This document shows, one piece after another, positions 9,668 through 19,780 of a DNA stretch of 64,000 nt; positions within the stretch are counted from its first letter, which is position 1; every line of letters begins with the position of its first letter. The notes under the pieces are model-generated. The model made no database searches. It saw only the letters and a program-made list of their open reading frames with translations, and was not told where the DNA came from. The DNA comes from Lampris incognitus. Taxonomy: Eukaryota; Chordata; Actinopteri; Lampriformes; Lampridae. The DNA lies in NCBI RefSeq assembly GCF_029633865.1, contig NC_079219.1, positions 11,219,420 to 11,283,419 on the forward strand, read 5' to 3'. The translations under genes were made by a program, and so were the position numbers.

Positions 9668-9944
9668 GAAGTAAGAAGAAAAACACAGAAAGTTGAACCA
9701 CTTCATCTGGACACAACGTTTATTGAGAGAGAAACGTTTCATCACTCATCTAAGTGACCTCTTCAGTCTCAACTGACTGCAGGTATCCCCACCTTCTAGC
9801 ATTAACTAGAGTTTCAAGGGCAATGTGTACTATTCGCAGAGGATTGGGGAATGGTTGCATCCTCTTGGCCAGCGTCTGTTTGGTTTCCCTGATGTACAGT
9901 TCATGGCAATCATACCGGCACTGAAAAGCGTATACTAACTATAT
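9668..9944 (-). mobile_element. Penelope-like element fragment, minus strand
   Basis: Read on the minus strand from about 9930, it encodes the first half of a GIY-YIG nuclease region (VYAFQCRYDCHELYIRETKQ), then jumps to the element's C-terminal end (PFPNPLCE*). After this comes the non-coding end that contains a hammerhead-like core. Penelope-like retroelements carry an RT plus a C-terminal GIY-YIG endonuclease. Only the tail survives here, with an internal deletion. Confidence 0.7.
9705..9785 (-). ncRNA. Hammerhead-ribozyme-like motif in Penelope-like terminus
   Basis: On the minus strand: core CUGAAGA (9766-9760) fits CUGANGA. A stem II candidate follows (GUCACU / AGUGAU with loop UAGAUG, 9758-9741), then GAAA (9740-9737). 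Stem III is a perfect 6-bp ACGUUU/AAACGU (9737-9732 with 9721-9716), followed by U at 9715 as the NUH position. Stem I is weak. Hammerheads are known to occur in Penelope-like element termini. Whether this copy cleaves is not known. Confidence 0.55.
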
Positions 9945-10210
9945 TGGATGGCATAACACAGAAGAGCTAACACGTCAGGCAGGGACTCCGCAATCTACAG
10001 GCCAATGACCACTCTTTCAAGGATGGAGACGTGCACATCCTTGATAAGGAGGAACGCCGGTTTGAACGGGGAGTCAAAGAGGCCATCTATGTGAAGAGAG
10101 AACGACCATCCCTGAACCGAGGGGGGCCTAAAAGTACATCTGTTGCCATCTTACAATGCTGTGATTGCAAACATTCCCAAATTCTCTGTGAATAGTACAC
10201 ATTGCCATTG
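9945..10210 (+). mobile_element. Penelope-like element fragment, plus strand
   Basis: The plus strand encodes the second half of the GIY-YIG region (FERGVKEAIYVKRERPSLNR) and the conserved C-terminal end. That end has the same CE* and the same GTACACATTGCC sequence as in the minus-strand neighbour. Opposite orientation head-to-head with 9668-9944 suggests an inverted, rearranged copy. It stops at the Tc1 element starting at 10219. Confidence 0.7.
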
Positions 10211-10350
10211 ACAAACTACACTGCTCAAAAAAATAAAGGGAACACATAAGCAATGCAATGTAGCTCCAAGTCAATCACACTTTTGAGATATCAACCTGTC
10301 CAGTTAGGAAGCAACACTGATTTGTGAATCAATTTCACCTGTTGGTAAAC

Positions 10351-10381
10351 TGTCTAATTTCCACCAGGTGGAAATTAGACA
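10351..10381. repeat. Perfect 15-bp palindrome in the Tc1 leader
   Basis: TGTCTAATTTCCACC (10351-10365), a single A, and GGTGGAAATTAGACA (10367-10381) form a perfect inverted repeat about 134 bp upstream of the transposase start. It may be a transposase-binding or structural site. Confidence 0.85.
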
Positions 10382-10514
10382 ATTTGCAAGACAACCCCTA
10401 TAAAAGGAATGGATTTGCAGGTGGTGGCCACAGACCATTTGCCTGTCCTCATCTTTTCTGGCCGATCTTTGGTTAGTTTTTAATTTTGCTAGTGCCCTCA
10501 CCACTAGAGGTGGC

Positions 10515-11540
10515 ATGAGGTGGTATCTGCAACCTACAGAAGTTGCTCAGGTAGTGCAGCTCATCCAGGATGGCACATCAATGCGTGCTGTGGCAAGAAG
10601 ATTTGATGTGTCTCCCAGCACAGTGTCCAGAGCATGGAGGAGGTACCAGGAGACAGGCCAGTACACCAGGAGACGTGGAGGGGGCCGCAGGAGGACAACA
10701 ACCCCGCAGCAGGACCGCTATCTGGTCCTTTGTGCAAGGAGGAACAGGAGGAGCACTGCCGGAGCCCTACAAAACGACCTTCAACAGGCCACTAATGTGC
10801 AGGTTTCTGCTCAAACAGTGAGAAACAGAATGCATGAGGATGGTATGAGGGCCCGACGTCCACAATCGGGGCCTGTGCTCACAGCCCAACAGCGTGCAGC
10901 CCGATTGACCTTTGCCAGAGAACATCTTGGTGGGCAGATTCGCCATTGGCGCCCTGTGCTCTTCACAGATGAGAGCAGGTTCACACTGAACACATGTGAC
11001 AGACGTGAGAGAGTCTGGAGACGCTGTGGAGAACGTTCTGCTGCCTGCAACATCCTCCAGCATGACCGGTTTGGCGGTGGGTCAGTGATGGTCTGGGGAG
11101 GCATATCCTTGGAGGGCCGCACAGACCTCTACGTGCTAGCCAGAGGTACCATGACTGCCATTAGGTACCGGGATGAGATCCTCAGACCCATTATCAGACC
11201 ATATGCTGGTGCAGTGGGCCCTGGGTTCCTGCTCATGCATGACAATGCTCGTCCTCATGTGGCCAGAGTGTGTCAGCAGTTCCTGTATGTCGAGGGCATT
11301 GATGCTATGGACTGGCCTGCACGTTCCCCAGACCTGAATCCAATCGAGCACCTCTGGGACATCATGTCTCGTACCATCCGCCAACGCGATGTCGCACCAC
11401 AGACTGTCCAGGAGTTGACCGATGCCCTGATCCAGGTCTGGGAGGAGATCCCTCAGGAGACCATCCGTCGTCTCATCAGGAGCATGCCCAGACGTTGTAG
11501 GGAGTGCATACAGGCACGTGGAGGCCACACACACTACTGA
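10515..11540 (+). CDS. Tc1/mariner transposase, DD34E, intact
   Basis: The 341-aa protein has the usual Tc1 length. An N-terminal paired-type helix-turn-helix (about 5-50, including [20 protein letters not shown]) is followed by a basic RRRGGGRRR stretch (52-60, AT-hook or nuclear-localisation-like) and a second HTH (about 62-115). The catalytic triad is complete: D152 in FTDESRF, D243 in MHDNARPH and E278 in NPIEHLW, with 34 residues between D243 and E278. The protein binds the terminal repeats and excises and reinserts the element at TA. No stop or shift is present. The ATG at 10515 gives the standard N-terminus. Confidence 0.95.
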   Translation: MRWYLQPTEVAQVVQLIQDGTSMRAVARRFDVSPSTVSRAWRRYQETGQYTRRRGGGRRRTTTPQQDRYLVLCARRNRRSTAGALQNDLQQATNVQVSAQTVRNRMHEDGMRARRPQSGPVLTAQQRAARLTFAREHLGGQIRHWRPVLFTDESRFTLNTCDRRERVWRRCGERSAACNILQHDRFGGGSVMVWGGISLEGRTDLYVLARGTMTAIRYRDEILRPIIRPYAGAVGPGFLLMHDNARPHVARVCQQFLYVEGIDAMDWPARSPDLNPIEHLWDIMSRTIRQRDVAPQTVQELTDALIQVWEEIPQETIRRLIRSMPRRCRECIQARGGHTHY

Positions 11541-11800
11541 GCCTCATTTTGAATCGTCTTGAAGAATTTCCACAGAAGTTGGATCAGCCTATGTTCTCAT
11601 TTTCCACTTTGATTTTGAGTATGATTCTGAATCCAGACCTTAATGGGCTAATGATTTTGATTTCCATTGACCATTCTTAGGTTATTTTGCTCTAAACACA
11701 TTCCTCTGTCTAATAAATAAAGATTTTCAGCTGAAATATTTCATTCATCGAGGTCTATATTGTGTTTTTAGGTGTTCCCTTTATTTTTTTGAGCAGTGTA

Positions 11801-12117
11801 GTTAGTTAATGGAACGACCAAGACGGTCATTATGACCGTTTTGGCTTTTCAAACTTTAACAACTGTGTGTGTGTGGAGGGGGGGGGAGATACAGACCTGC
11901 TCTTCAATTCTCTTAAAATTGCATATATTTGCAGTTAAAATGAGTTTTATATCAATTGCACAAAAAAAAAGTTAAGATGAGAGCTACCTAAAATGACCAT
12001 GGGCGGTCATCATGACACCTCGTAATTTGCGCGTGATCGTGTGCATCATGTCACTATTTATGACGTGTTTTGGTCACATCATTTCCTTCCCAAAGTTTCC
12101 TTCCCAAAGTTTCCTTC
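11801..12117. other. Unassigned stretch with short palindromes
   Basis: Contains ACGGTCATTATGACCGT (11822-11838, perfect palindrome) and a related GACCATGGGCGGTCAT near 11996. A (GT)n/G run lies between them. Close to the gypsy border is a 14-bp tandem (TTCCTTCCCAAAGT, about 2.5 copies, 12085-12117). The paired GGTCAT motifs hint at the ends of a small DNA element. I cannot assign a family. Confidence 0.35.
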
Positions 12118-15100
12118 CTCCCAGTCCACCAAATACTGGAACCCCCGCCCTCGGCGCCGGACGTCCAGCAGCTGGCGGACCTTCCACTGGGGGTGCCCAT
12201 CCACGATCTCAGGGGGAGGCGGAGCTGGGGCCGGAGGCATCAGAGGACTGTGGGAGACAGGCTTAACCCGAGACACATGAAACACGGGATGGGTCTTCAA
12301 GGAAGCCGGAAGCTTAAGACTCACCGCCGCGGGGCTGAGAACCTTCCTGATCTCAAAGGGGCTGACAAACCAGGGGTTCAGCTTCTTCGCGGTGGACTGA
12401 AGCGGGAGATCCTTCGAGGACAGCCACACCCTTTGGCCTGGTTGGTACGTAGGTGCTGGGGACCGGCGTCGGTTGGCTCCCCGACTGGCGTGCTCAGCTG
12501 CCCGGAGCAGAGTGGCTCTGGTCACCTCCCAGACGCGACGACACCGGTTCAGATGGGCCTGCACGGAGGGAACCGCCACTTCCGACTCCTGCGCAGCAAA
12601 GAGAGGCGGCTCGTAGCCCAGGGACACCTCAAAAGGTGAGAGGCCGGTGGCAGAGCTGACCAGGGAGTTGATGGCATACTCGACCCAGGGGAGGAACCGG
12701 CTCCAGGAGCTGGGCTTCTTGGCGGCCACGCACCAGAGGGCAGACTCCACGCTCTGGTTCATCCTCTCTGTCTGTCCGTTAGTCTGTGGGTGATAGCCAG
12801 AGGAGAGACTAACAGAGGCATCCAACCCCTTACAAAAGGCCCGCCATACCTGGGAGACGAACTGGGGCCCTCGGTCCGAGACGACGTCTAGGGGAAGGTC
12901 GTGGAGACGGAACACGTGGCTTGTCAGGAGGTCCGCCATCTCAGAAGCCGATGGGAGTCTGGGGAGGGCCACCAGGTGCACTCCCTTACTGAAGCGGTCC
13001 ACCACTGTCAGGATCACAGTGTTACCCTGGGAGGGCGGCAGTCCGGAGACAAAATCCAATGCTACATGGGACCAGGGCCGGCTTGGAGTTGGGAGGGGCT
13101 GCAGCAGACCCGCAGGTGCCTGGTGAGAGGCCTTGCTGCGAGCACAGACGGAGCAGGCCCCTACGAAGTCCCTGACGTCGTTCCTCATGGCGGGCCACCA
13201 GAAACGCCGAGCCAGAAAGGTGAAGGTGCAGTGGACCCCCGGATGGCAAGCAAACTGACTGGCATGGCCCCACTGGAGAACCCGGGGCCGGACTGCGTCC
13301 GGGACGAATAGGCGGCGTGGAGGGACGTGGCTCGGGGCGGGATGGGAGCGCAACGCCTGCCTGACCACGGTCTCGATGCCCCAGGTAACCACGCCAACCA
13401 CCCTGGCCTCAGGAAGGATGGGAGTCGGCTCCTCTGTAGCTGGCTCCCTCCTCGGGTGTTGTCGGGACAGGGAGTCTGCCTTCGTGTTGCGGGACCCGGG
13501 GCGATAAGTCAGCATGAAGTCAAACCGACTGAGGAAGCTGGCCCACCGTGCCTGCCGACCATTGAGGCGCTTGGTTGCCTTATGATCCGTCCAGATGGTG
13601 AACGGCTGTTCCGCCCCCTCCAGCCAATGGCGCCACTCCTCCAGAGCAGCCACCACTGCCAGCAGCTCCCGGTTCCCGACATCGTAGTTCTCCTCGGCGG
13701 GGAGGAACCGGCGAGAGAAGAAGGCGCATGGGTGGACCTTCTGGTCAGATGCTGACCGCTGGGAGAGGACAGCCCCCAACCCGGTGTCCGAAGCGTCCAC
13801 CTCTACGATGAACTGCCTCTTGGGGTCGGGGTGGAGCAGGACCGGGGCGCTGGTGAACCTCTCCTTGAGGGACTGGAACGCAGAGCGGGCAGCCGGGGAC
13901 CAGATGAACGGCTGGGAGGGGGAGGTCAGCCTGGTGAGAGGTTCTGCCACGCAGCTGTAGTTCCAGATGAACCTCCGATAGAAGTTCGCAAACCCGAGGA
14001 AGCTCTGTAATTCCTTCCGTGATGTGGGATCGGGCCAGTCCACCCCAGCCTGGATCTTGCGGGGGTCGGCCCGGGTCTGTCCCCTCTCAACGACGAAGCC
14101 CAGGTAGTCAACGGAAGGGGAATGGAACCGGCACTTCTCTGCCTTGACGAAGAGCCGGTTCCGGACGAGACATTCGAGTACCCGGCGGACATGCTGGACA
14201 TGTTCCTTGAGGGTCCTGGAGAAGATGAGGACGCCATCGAGGTACACTACCACAAACTCGTCGAGCATGTCGCGGAGAATGTCATTCATGAGAGCCTGGA
14301 ATACCGCCGGGGCGTTGGTGAGGCCGAACGGCATGACCAGGTACTCATAATGACCCCGGGGCGTCTTAAAGGCTGTCTTCCACTCGTCCCCCTTCCGGAT
14401 CTGGACCAGATGATAGGCACACCGGAGGTCCAGCTTAGTGAAGACTGTAGCCTGGGTGAGGGGCTCAAGGGTGGAACTCATGAGAGGAAGGGGGTACTTG
14501 TTCTTGACGGTTTTCTCATTGAGTTGGTGATAGTCAATGCAGGGTCGAAGGCCCCCGTCCTTCTTCACGAAAAAGAATCCAGCTGCCACCTGGGAGGACG
14601 AGGGCCGAATGAGCCCCGCTGCCAAGGACTCGGAGATATACTCGTCCATCGCAGCCTTCTCGGGGATGGTCAGACTGTACAGACGACTGCTGGGAAGAGG
14701 TGCCCCAGAGTGGAGGTCGATAGCACAGTCATAAGGTCGATGAGGAGGAAGAGATTGGGCCCGGGTCTTGTTGAAAACCTCACCTAACTCATGGTACTCA
14801 GGGGGAACAGAGGAGAGGTCGGGAGGCGGGGTACTAGGGGCACGTCGGGGGGATGGGGCGGGAGCAGCCTGGAGACATTGGGCATGACAGGAGGAGCTCC
14901 ACTCCATGATGGTACCAGAGGCCCAGGCGATGTGTGGCTCATGCTGCATGAACCAGGGGCGCCCTAGGATCACAGGGACTAACGGGGACTGGATGATGTA
15001 GAACCGAAGTCTCTCCACATGGTTACCTGCTATGGTGAGAGAGACAGGGTGGGTGCGTTGGGTGACGCTGGCCAGGCAGCGCTCATCCAGCACGAAGGCC

Positions 15101-15366
15101 TCCATGGGCTTCTCCAGCGTCTCTAGCGGGATGTTAGCCTGGGCCGAAAAATCCGAGTCCAGGAAACACTCATCAGCCCCCGAGTCGAGGAGTGCACCCA
15201 CCGTGAGCCGCTGGTCAGCCCAGGCCAGGGTAACGCTAACTAGATGGTTCTGTGGAGCAGGACGGCGGGAACAGGAAAGTCGGCTCACTAGGATCTCCTG
15301 GGGCCCCAGTGAGCCTAGTCTTTTGGCCAAGTGGAGCAGCCGCTGATCAATGTCCCTTCTGGCCAC
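12079..15366 (-). CDS. pol: Gypsy Pol polyprotein: protease, RT, RNase H, integrase
   Basis: The 1095-aa open frame has, in order, an aspartic protease (DSGA at 61-64), RT ([14 protein letters not shown] around 345-357 and the catalytic box YLDG at 375-378), and RNase H ([14 protein letters not shown] from 521; TDHK at 593). The integrase has an H701/H708/C738/C741 zinc site and D771, D831, E867 in DD35E spacing. It ends in a chromodomain start (GFQYLVDW) that runs into foreign sequence and stops after about 11 more residues. The RT box has glycine in place of the second catalytic aspartate, so polymerase activity is probably lost although the frame is open. The frame overlaps the gag end by 20 bp in another phase. 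Confidence 0.93.
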   Translation of the reverse strand: MARRDIDQRLLHLAKRLGSLGPQEILVSRLSCSRRPAPQNHLVSVTLAWADQRLTVGALLDSGADECFLDSDFSAQANIPLETLEKPMEAFVLDERCLASVTQRTHPVSLTIAGNHVERLRFYIIQSPLVPVILGRPWFMQHEPHIAWASGTIMEWSSSCHAQCLQAAPAPSPRRAPSTPPPDLSSVPPEYHELGEVFNKTRAQSLPPHRPYDCAIDLHSGAPLPSSRLYSLTIPEKAAMDEYISESLAAGLIRPSSSQVAAGFFFVKKDGGLRPCIDYHQLNEKTVKNKYPLPLMSSTLEPLTQATVFTKLDLRCAYHLVQIRKGDEWKTAFKTPRGHYEYLVMPFGLTNAPAVFQALMNDILRDMLDEFVVVYLDGVLIFSRTLKEHVQHVRRVLECLVRNRLFVKAEKCRFHSPSVDYLGFVVERGQTRADPRKIQAGVDWPDPTSRKELQSFLGFANFYRRFIWNYSCVAEPLTRLTSPSQPFIWSPAARSAFQSLKERFTSAPVLLHPDPKRQFIVEVDASDTGLGAVLSQRSASDQKVHPCAFFSRRFLPAEENYDVGNRELLAVVAALEEWRHWLEGAEQPFTIWTDHKATKRLNGRQARWASFLSRFDFMLTYRPGSRNTKADSLSRQHPRREPATEEPTPILPEARVVGVVTWGIETVVRQALRSHPAPSHVPPRRLFVPDAVRPRVLQWGHASQFACHPGVHCTFTFLARRFWWPAMRNDVRDFVGACSVCARSKASHQAPAGLLQPLPTPSRPWSHVALDFVSGLPPSQGNTVILTVVDRFSKGVHLVALPRLPSASEMADLLTSHVFRLHDLPLDVVSDRGPQFVSQVWRAFCKGLDASVSLSSGYHPQTNGQTERMNQSVESALWCVAAKKPSSWSRFLPWVEYAINSLVSSATGLSPFEVSLGYEPPLFAAQESEVAVPSVQAHLNRCRRVWEVTRATLLRAAEHASRGANRRRSPAPTYQPGQRVWLSSKDLPLQSTAKKLNPWFVSPFEIRKVLSPAAVSLKLPASLKTHPVFHVSRVKPVSHSPLMPPAPAPPPPEIVDGHPQWKVRQLLDVRRRGRGFQYLVDWEEGNFGKETLGRK

Positions 15367-16432
15367 AGTAGAGGCATTGACCCGCCTTGAACCGGGCCTC
15401 CCGTTCGGCCGGACTAAGGCGCGTGTGCCCCAGCTGCATAGGTTCCTCCCCCGTCATGGTCTGGGGCGCGGGGGGAGAAACGGCCACAGGGAAAGTGGGG
15501 CGAACAGGAGTAGGGATCCTGTTAGGAGTGATGGATGACTGGGGAATGGACGGGGATCCACGCAGGGCTCGCTCGCGCCTCCTCTCCCGGAGGCGTCCGT
15601 CGATGCGGATGGCGAGCTTGATCAGGTCCTCGAGGGAGGTGGGCTCCTCCAGGGTGGCTAGCTGGTCCTTGACAGCCTCGCTGAGACCTCTCCGGAAGGT
15701 GACCCGAAGTGACTGGTCGTTCCAGCCGCTCTCAGCTGCGGCTAGCCTGAACTCCACCGAGTAGTCTGTGACACTGCCACTGCCCTGCTGGATACTGCTC
15801 AGCCGAGCACCAGGGTCCTGGCCACCGACTGGATGGTGGAAAACCTTCCGTAGTTCCGCCTCAAAGGCCTCGTAGGTGAAGCAGAAACTGGCCTTCATGG
15901 ACCAGGAAGCAATGGCCCACTGAGCTGCTCGGCCTGTGAGCAGGTTGGTCACGTAAGCGACCCGGGCAGCATCAGACGTGAACATGCTGGGTTGGTGCAG
16001 GAAGACCAGCTCACACTGCATGATGAATGTGGCACAGGTCTCAAAGTCGCCATCAAACGGTCGTGGGCTGGAGAGGCAGGGCTCCCGGGGAACTGGGTTG
16101 AGCCCCACAGGGTTAACCGGGGCCGCGGGCCCAGGGGGCGGGTTACCCACGACTCCAGGGGCAGGCTGGCCCGGCGGCTGGATGGTGAGAGCCGCCGTGA
16201 TGGTTTGCAACTGCCGCAGGATCTCTGCTTGTTGGCTCGCCAACGCCGCCTGCTGCCTCGTTAGGTTACCCACACAGGCCTGGAGGGGCGGGACCCAAGT
16301 CTGAAGATCTCTCACCGCGGCGGAGGCCGCCTCTAGCTGCTGGGTATGGGAGTTAGTCAGGCGGATCTGTTCGATGAGGGCCGCTCGAAGCGGGCTGGCC
16401 GGTACGCTCTCCGTGTCGGCTGGGGTCGTCAT
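15347..16432 (-). CDS. gag: Gypsy Gag protein
   Basis: The 361-aa capsid-type Gag has a retrotransposon gag domain (about 125-260; segment [20 protein letters not shown]) and a proline-rich linker. It finishes in a zinc-knuckle start, CLYCGQKGH, immediately followed by TGA, so the last cysteine of the CCHC motif is not reached. Residues fitting the end of the knuckle can be seen in another frame just after the stop, which suggests a one-base change in this copy. The protein would package element RNA in cytoplasmic particles. Start chosen at the first ATG, 14 bases downstream of the LTR end. Confidence 0.88.
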   Translation of the reverse strand: MTTPADTESVPASPLRAALIEQIRLTNSHTQQLEAASAAVRDLQTWVPPLQACVGNLTRQQAALASQQAEILRQLQTITAALTIQPPGQPAPGVVGNPPPGPAAPVNPVGLNPVPREPCLSSPRPFDGDFETCATFIMQCELVFLHQPSMFTSDAARVAYVTNLLTGRAAQWAIASWSMKASFCFTYEAFEAELRKVFHHPVGGQDPGARLSSIQQGSGSVTDYSVEFRLAAAESGWNDQSLRVTFRRGLSEAVKDQLATLEEPTSLEDLIKLAIRIDGRLRERRRERALRGSPSIPQSSITPNRIPTPVRPTFPVAVSPPAPQTMTGEEPMQLGHTRLSPAEREARFKAGQCLYCGQKGH

Positions 16433-16445
16433 GGTCAGTTCGTAC

Positions 16446-16860
16446 TGTTAGGGTTTGTGGAAGACCCCAAGCGCACGACACCAGACAGAGATGGGGTTAG
16501 CCGCAAAACTGGCGTACTTTATTCAAACATAGGGAGGCAATGAGCGACAAGGAAAAAACGGAAAGTCCAAGGGGGGAAAAAAACTCGCGGGTAATCCAAA
16601 CGGGAACACGGCAGGATACTTCCACGGGGAAACTTTGCAAGGGAAAAACATGAACCAAGGGCTGGGATGAGTTCGTAGAGAAAAGGACCGTGAGAGGAGT
16701 CGCCGCTACTGCGGGGAGGTTACAACACGAACTGACAACGGGCACGTGGGAGGCCACCAAACTTAAGCCCAGCCCTGATGACTAAGCCCGGCCCTGACGA
16801 GCCGATTGGCTGCCGGCGCGGGGTGGGCGGGCCACGGCGCGGGGTGAGCGAGCCATAACA
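16446..16860 (-). repeat. 5' LTR of the gypsy element
   Basis: On the minus strand the 415-bp block starts TGTTATGGCTCGCTC and ends CCCTAACA (TG...CA, with TGTTA/TAACA short inverted ends). It has a GAATAAAG polyadenylation-type signal about 95 bp from its end. It sits directly before gag. The partner LTR is missing, so no age estimate from LTR divergence is possible. Confidence 0.8.
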
Positions 16861-16959
16861 AAATGTTTGATATTTGTTTTTATTTATGCTGTTTTTGCTC
16901 TTACTTGTTAGGTCTTACTCTTGCTTTTGCCTTGCCTGGTTTTATTTTTTCGTCAAGCA

Positions 16960-17545
16960 CTTTGTGGCAATGTTTTAGAAAAGTGTTATATAGATAAAAT
17001 TATTGTTATTATTATCATTATAATTTTCACATTGGTAGAGTACCCAATAACATCCAAATAATGTTCCAGTTCGTTTTTAAATGCGGTGAAAGAACGTTTA
17101 GAATTTCTAAATTTACATTTATGAATATGAAATTTAGCAAGTAAAAATATAAGATTCACAATAAAAAAAAAAGAGCTAAGCTTTCTACTTCTTAAAATCA
17201 AAGAAGCAAACAAGTACATTTTCAAAGGTAAAGGAAAGATCGGCAATAATGTGTATTTGAATAAAAAAGAGGACGTCAGACCAAACCTTTTTAATACCAA
17301 AATAGATGCAGAGCAGTTTCAGGCATAGTAACACAAAATGAGCAACCAATATCAATATAATTTTAAGATATAATTTAGCAAGGTAGAATTTATGAACCAG
17401 TTTAAACGTGATTTCTCTCACTTTATTAGTTAACAGATATTTGAGAGGTTAAGCCAAACTCTTTTCCAAGGAATGTTTTCCACAAATTTGTCCCAAAATA
17501 ATTTTACACAAGGTATTGATGCTATATCTGTTTGGAGTGAAGCTT
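16960..17545 (-). pseudogene. L1-like LINE ORF2 C-terminal fragment, copy 1
   Basis: The minus strand reads through KLFWDKFVENIPWKRVW, then an REITFKLVHKFYLAK segment, then SDVLFFIQIHIIADLSFTFE and a KRSFTAFKNELEHYLDVIGY ending. This order is typical of the zinc-binding C-terminal region of L1/Tx1-type reverse transcriptases. Stops and frameshifts are present. Its upstream side is interrupted at 17548 by a TIR transposon. Confidence 0.6.
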
Positions 17546-17547
17546 TA

Positions 17548-18774
17548 GTGTTGTGTTCACACCAAACGCGAAACAATTTTTTCGCGCGACGAGATTTACG
17601 TACGTATAAAGTCAATGCGAAAAGCCGTGAATTTGCGTCATTTGTGTATTCGCGCGAGCTGAAAAAAAAAGAATGCATTTTTTAGCGAACGATAGAAAAT
17701 GTTACAGGAAAAAAACAGGTATATAGTATTAGCACATGTCAGGTTCAATATAATTATGCAACTACGTCAAAAGAATATAATAAGGGTATCCTATAGTTAC
17801 ATCGATACATAAATGATAATATAACAAAAACAAAGAACAGACAAACAACAAAACAAAACCCGAGCACATACGTACAAATCTAAAATAATCAGACAGAAGT
17901 TTCAGGGAAAAAAGTTTCATAATAATTCAACAGCTTATTGCTTTTTTGTTGTTCACAAGGCTGGGAGATTTAAGTAAAAAGTTAAGTTCTTGGAGAAAAG
18001 GACCGATCTTAGGTGGTGATTTAGAGAATTTGTGAATAAAACAAATTGCATATAAAATAATAAAATTAATCAGATATTCAAGTGCACTATCTTTTGGATT
18101 ATCATAGTAACAGATAATATCTCTTAATGATAAAGGAGTAGACAGAGTTAGCAGCTTCAAAAAATTAAACTGTAGACTAGTCCAAAATTTATGGGCTATT
18201 TCACAATTAAAGAATAAGTGCGAGATGGTTTCTGTTTTGTTTACAAAAGGTACAAGACATGTCAATGTCTGTAAACTTGGCATCAAAACAGTTAGCAGGG
18301 GATATTTTATGTAAGATTTTGAAATATATTTCCTTGGAAATACAGTACTTGTAAGGTAAAAGCCAAGCCCTTCTCCACTTTATGTCCTCAATTTTAGACC
18401 TCCAGGAAAAAAAACGCCTCTAGGTACAGTTTTCTTCTTTCTATGAAAAGTTTTGCGACTATGCTTATTGTTACACTTTCTATCTGTTAGTTCAATTCCA
18501 TCCAACATCAGCAAAGGTTGGAAAATATTCAATTTGAGCGAGAAATTCGCGTGACGCTGTGTCGCGAAAGTCTTATCGGCGTTGAGATTCTCCTGACGTC
18601 ACTGACGTCCTGCTGAGTCAGAAAATGGAGGACAATCTGATCGTCGCGGGTTCGCGTCGATTCTGCGGCCAAACTCGCGCGAGTAACGCGAATAAAAACA
18701 AACGATCCCGCGATCAAAGTCGCGCACGTAAAGCGAGGCGAAAATTCACTTCGCGTTTGGTGGGAACACAACAT
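17548..18774. mobile_element. CpG-rich TIR DNA transposon with an L1 fragment inside
   Basis: The left end GTGTTGTGTTCACACCAAAC and the reverse complement of the right end, ATGTTGTGTTCCCACCAAAC, continue as GCGA with many CGCG motifs for 100 bp or more on each side. The middle (about 17700-18500) is an L1-like fragment. Three-base flanks are TTA and TAA. The superfamily is uncertain (Harbinger-like is a guess). No transposase is present. Confidence 0.55.
17900..18420 (-). pseudogene. L1-like LINE ORF2 C-terminal fragment, copy 2
   Basis: The 119-aa minus-strand frame (17927-18286) contains NKTETISHLFFNCEIAHKFW, the zinc-binding end of L1-type RT. Residues just upstream (RRAWLLPYKYCISKEIYFKI in another frame) extend it to about 18400. 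It is nested in the CpG-rich TIR element and is not the same copy as 16960-17545. Confidence 0.6.
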
Positions 18775-19344
18775 AATACATCTATTTCTACTTTTAAGAT
18801 AATTTGAAAAACAGTTTACAGTTTACAGATTCATACAACAGAAATGTTTAAATCTGAGCCTCTTATCAGCATCAGATCACGAGAAGGAATGGCATCAAAA
18901 ACAACCGCATACTCCTTCGGAGGTACTGGTATTTATAATTCTGATAAAAATTCAGAGTAATTCAGCAAGTGACCTTCTGAGTTGGTTTAGCTGGTGACAT
19001 AAACACGCATGCGTACGTCTAAAACTGGTGGCGCATGCTTACACCTAAAACGGTGGGTGTCGCGCATGCGTACATTTCAATTGCCATTAGTCAAGAATTG
19101 CGGCCGCTCTCCAGCTCTGCAGGTCGATGACCACAGGGCCCCAATAGGGGGAGGGCCCAGGTAAAACCTGGAATGAAAATGTTGTTTATGTTTGGAATGT
19201 CATAACGAAATTAAAATTGGCTAAATAAATCAGTTGAGACGGAAATGTGTATGCAAAACAAACAAACAAGCAAACAAACAAACAAATAAAGGAGGCTCTC
19301 TGAGGACCCTCTCACCCCTTACAAAAATCGTAAAATCATTAATT
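18775..19344. other. Interval with no recognised gene
   Basis: Contains three CGCATGCG/GCGCATGC-like motifs spaced about 35 bp apart (19005-19075) and a short AAACAAAC run near 19255-19290. No coding frame is recognised. Confidence 0.4.
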
Positions 19345-19780
19345 CGGGGCGTCCGGGTAGCTATTCTGTCTATTCCTCTGTCTATTCCGTTGCATACCAA
19401 CAAGGGGATCGCCAGATCGAATCCCCGTGTTACCTCCGGCTTGGTCGGGCGTCTCTACAGACACAATTGGCCGTGTCTGCGGTTGGGAAGCCGGGTGTGG
19501 GTTGTGTCCTGGTCCCTGCACTAGCGCCTCCTCTGGTCGGTCGAGGCGCCTGTTCAGGGGGGGACTGGGAGGAATAGCGTGATCCTCCCATGCGCTACAT
19601 CCCCCTGGCGAAACTCCTCACTGACCGGTGAAAAGAAGCGGCTGGCGACCTCCACATGTATCAGAAGAGACATGTGGTAGTCTGCAGCCCTCCCCGGATC
19701 GGCAGTGGGGGTGGAGCAGCGACCGGGACCGGGAGTACGGTAATTGGCCGCATGCAATTGGGGAGAAAAGGAGGGGGGGG
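19345..19780 (+). mobile_element. tRNA-derived SINE, full-length-looking
   Basis: Starts GGGGCGTCCGGGTAGC. The A-box region is slightly duplicated (CTATTCTGTCTATTCC), and a B-box-like AGATCGAATCC follows. The long body shares the blocks seen at 47431-47875: GACACAATTGGCC, CGCTACATCCCCCTGGCGAA, TGTGGTAGTCTGCAGCCC. The tail is CAATTGGGGAGAAAAGG plus a G run. Confidence 0.85.

Larger units (their letters stand above)
10219..11798 (+). mobile_element. Complete Tc1-like transposon
   Basis: TA dinucleotides at 10217-10218 and 11799-11800 flank identical 27-bp terminal inverted repeats (10219-10245 and 11772-11798; start CACTGCTCAAAAAAATAAAG). The 1580-bp element contains one uninterrupted transposase gene with an upstream TATAAAAGG at 10399-10407. 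There is no frameshift or insertion. Everything needed for cut-and-paste mobility is visible, so it looks young. Confidence 0.95.
12118..16860 (-). mobile_element. Ty3/gypsy chromovirus, 3'-truncated
   Basis: Order on the minus strand: one LTR (16860-16446), gag (16432-15347) and pol (15366-12079). The 3' LTR is absent, and pol runs into unrelated sequence part-way through a chromodomain-like end, so the 3' part was lost. The coding region is GC-rich (about 60%) in contrast to its AT-rich surroundings. Confidence 0.9.

Noticed and set aside
12070..16543. Many plus-strand open frames of 60-220 codons
   Set aside because: They are antisense to the GC-rich gypsy gag and pol genes and have no motifs of their own.
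19099..19130. GCGGCCGC followed by CTGCAGGTCGA resembles cloning-vector linker sequence
   Set aside because: The match to a typical polylinker is only about 11 bases, and flanks on both sides look like ordinary fish DNA.
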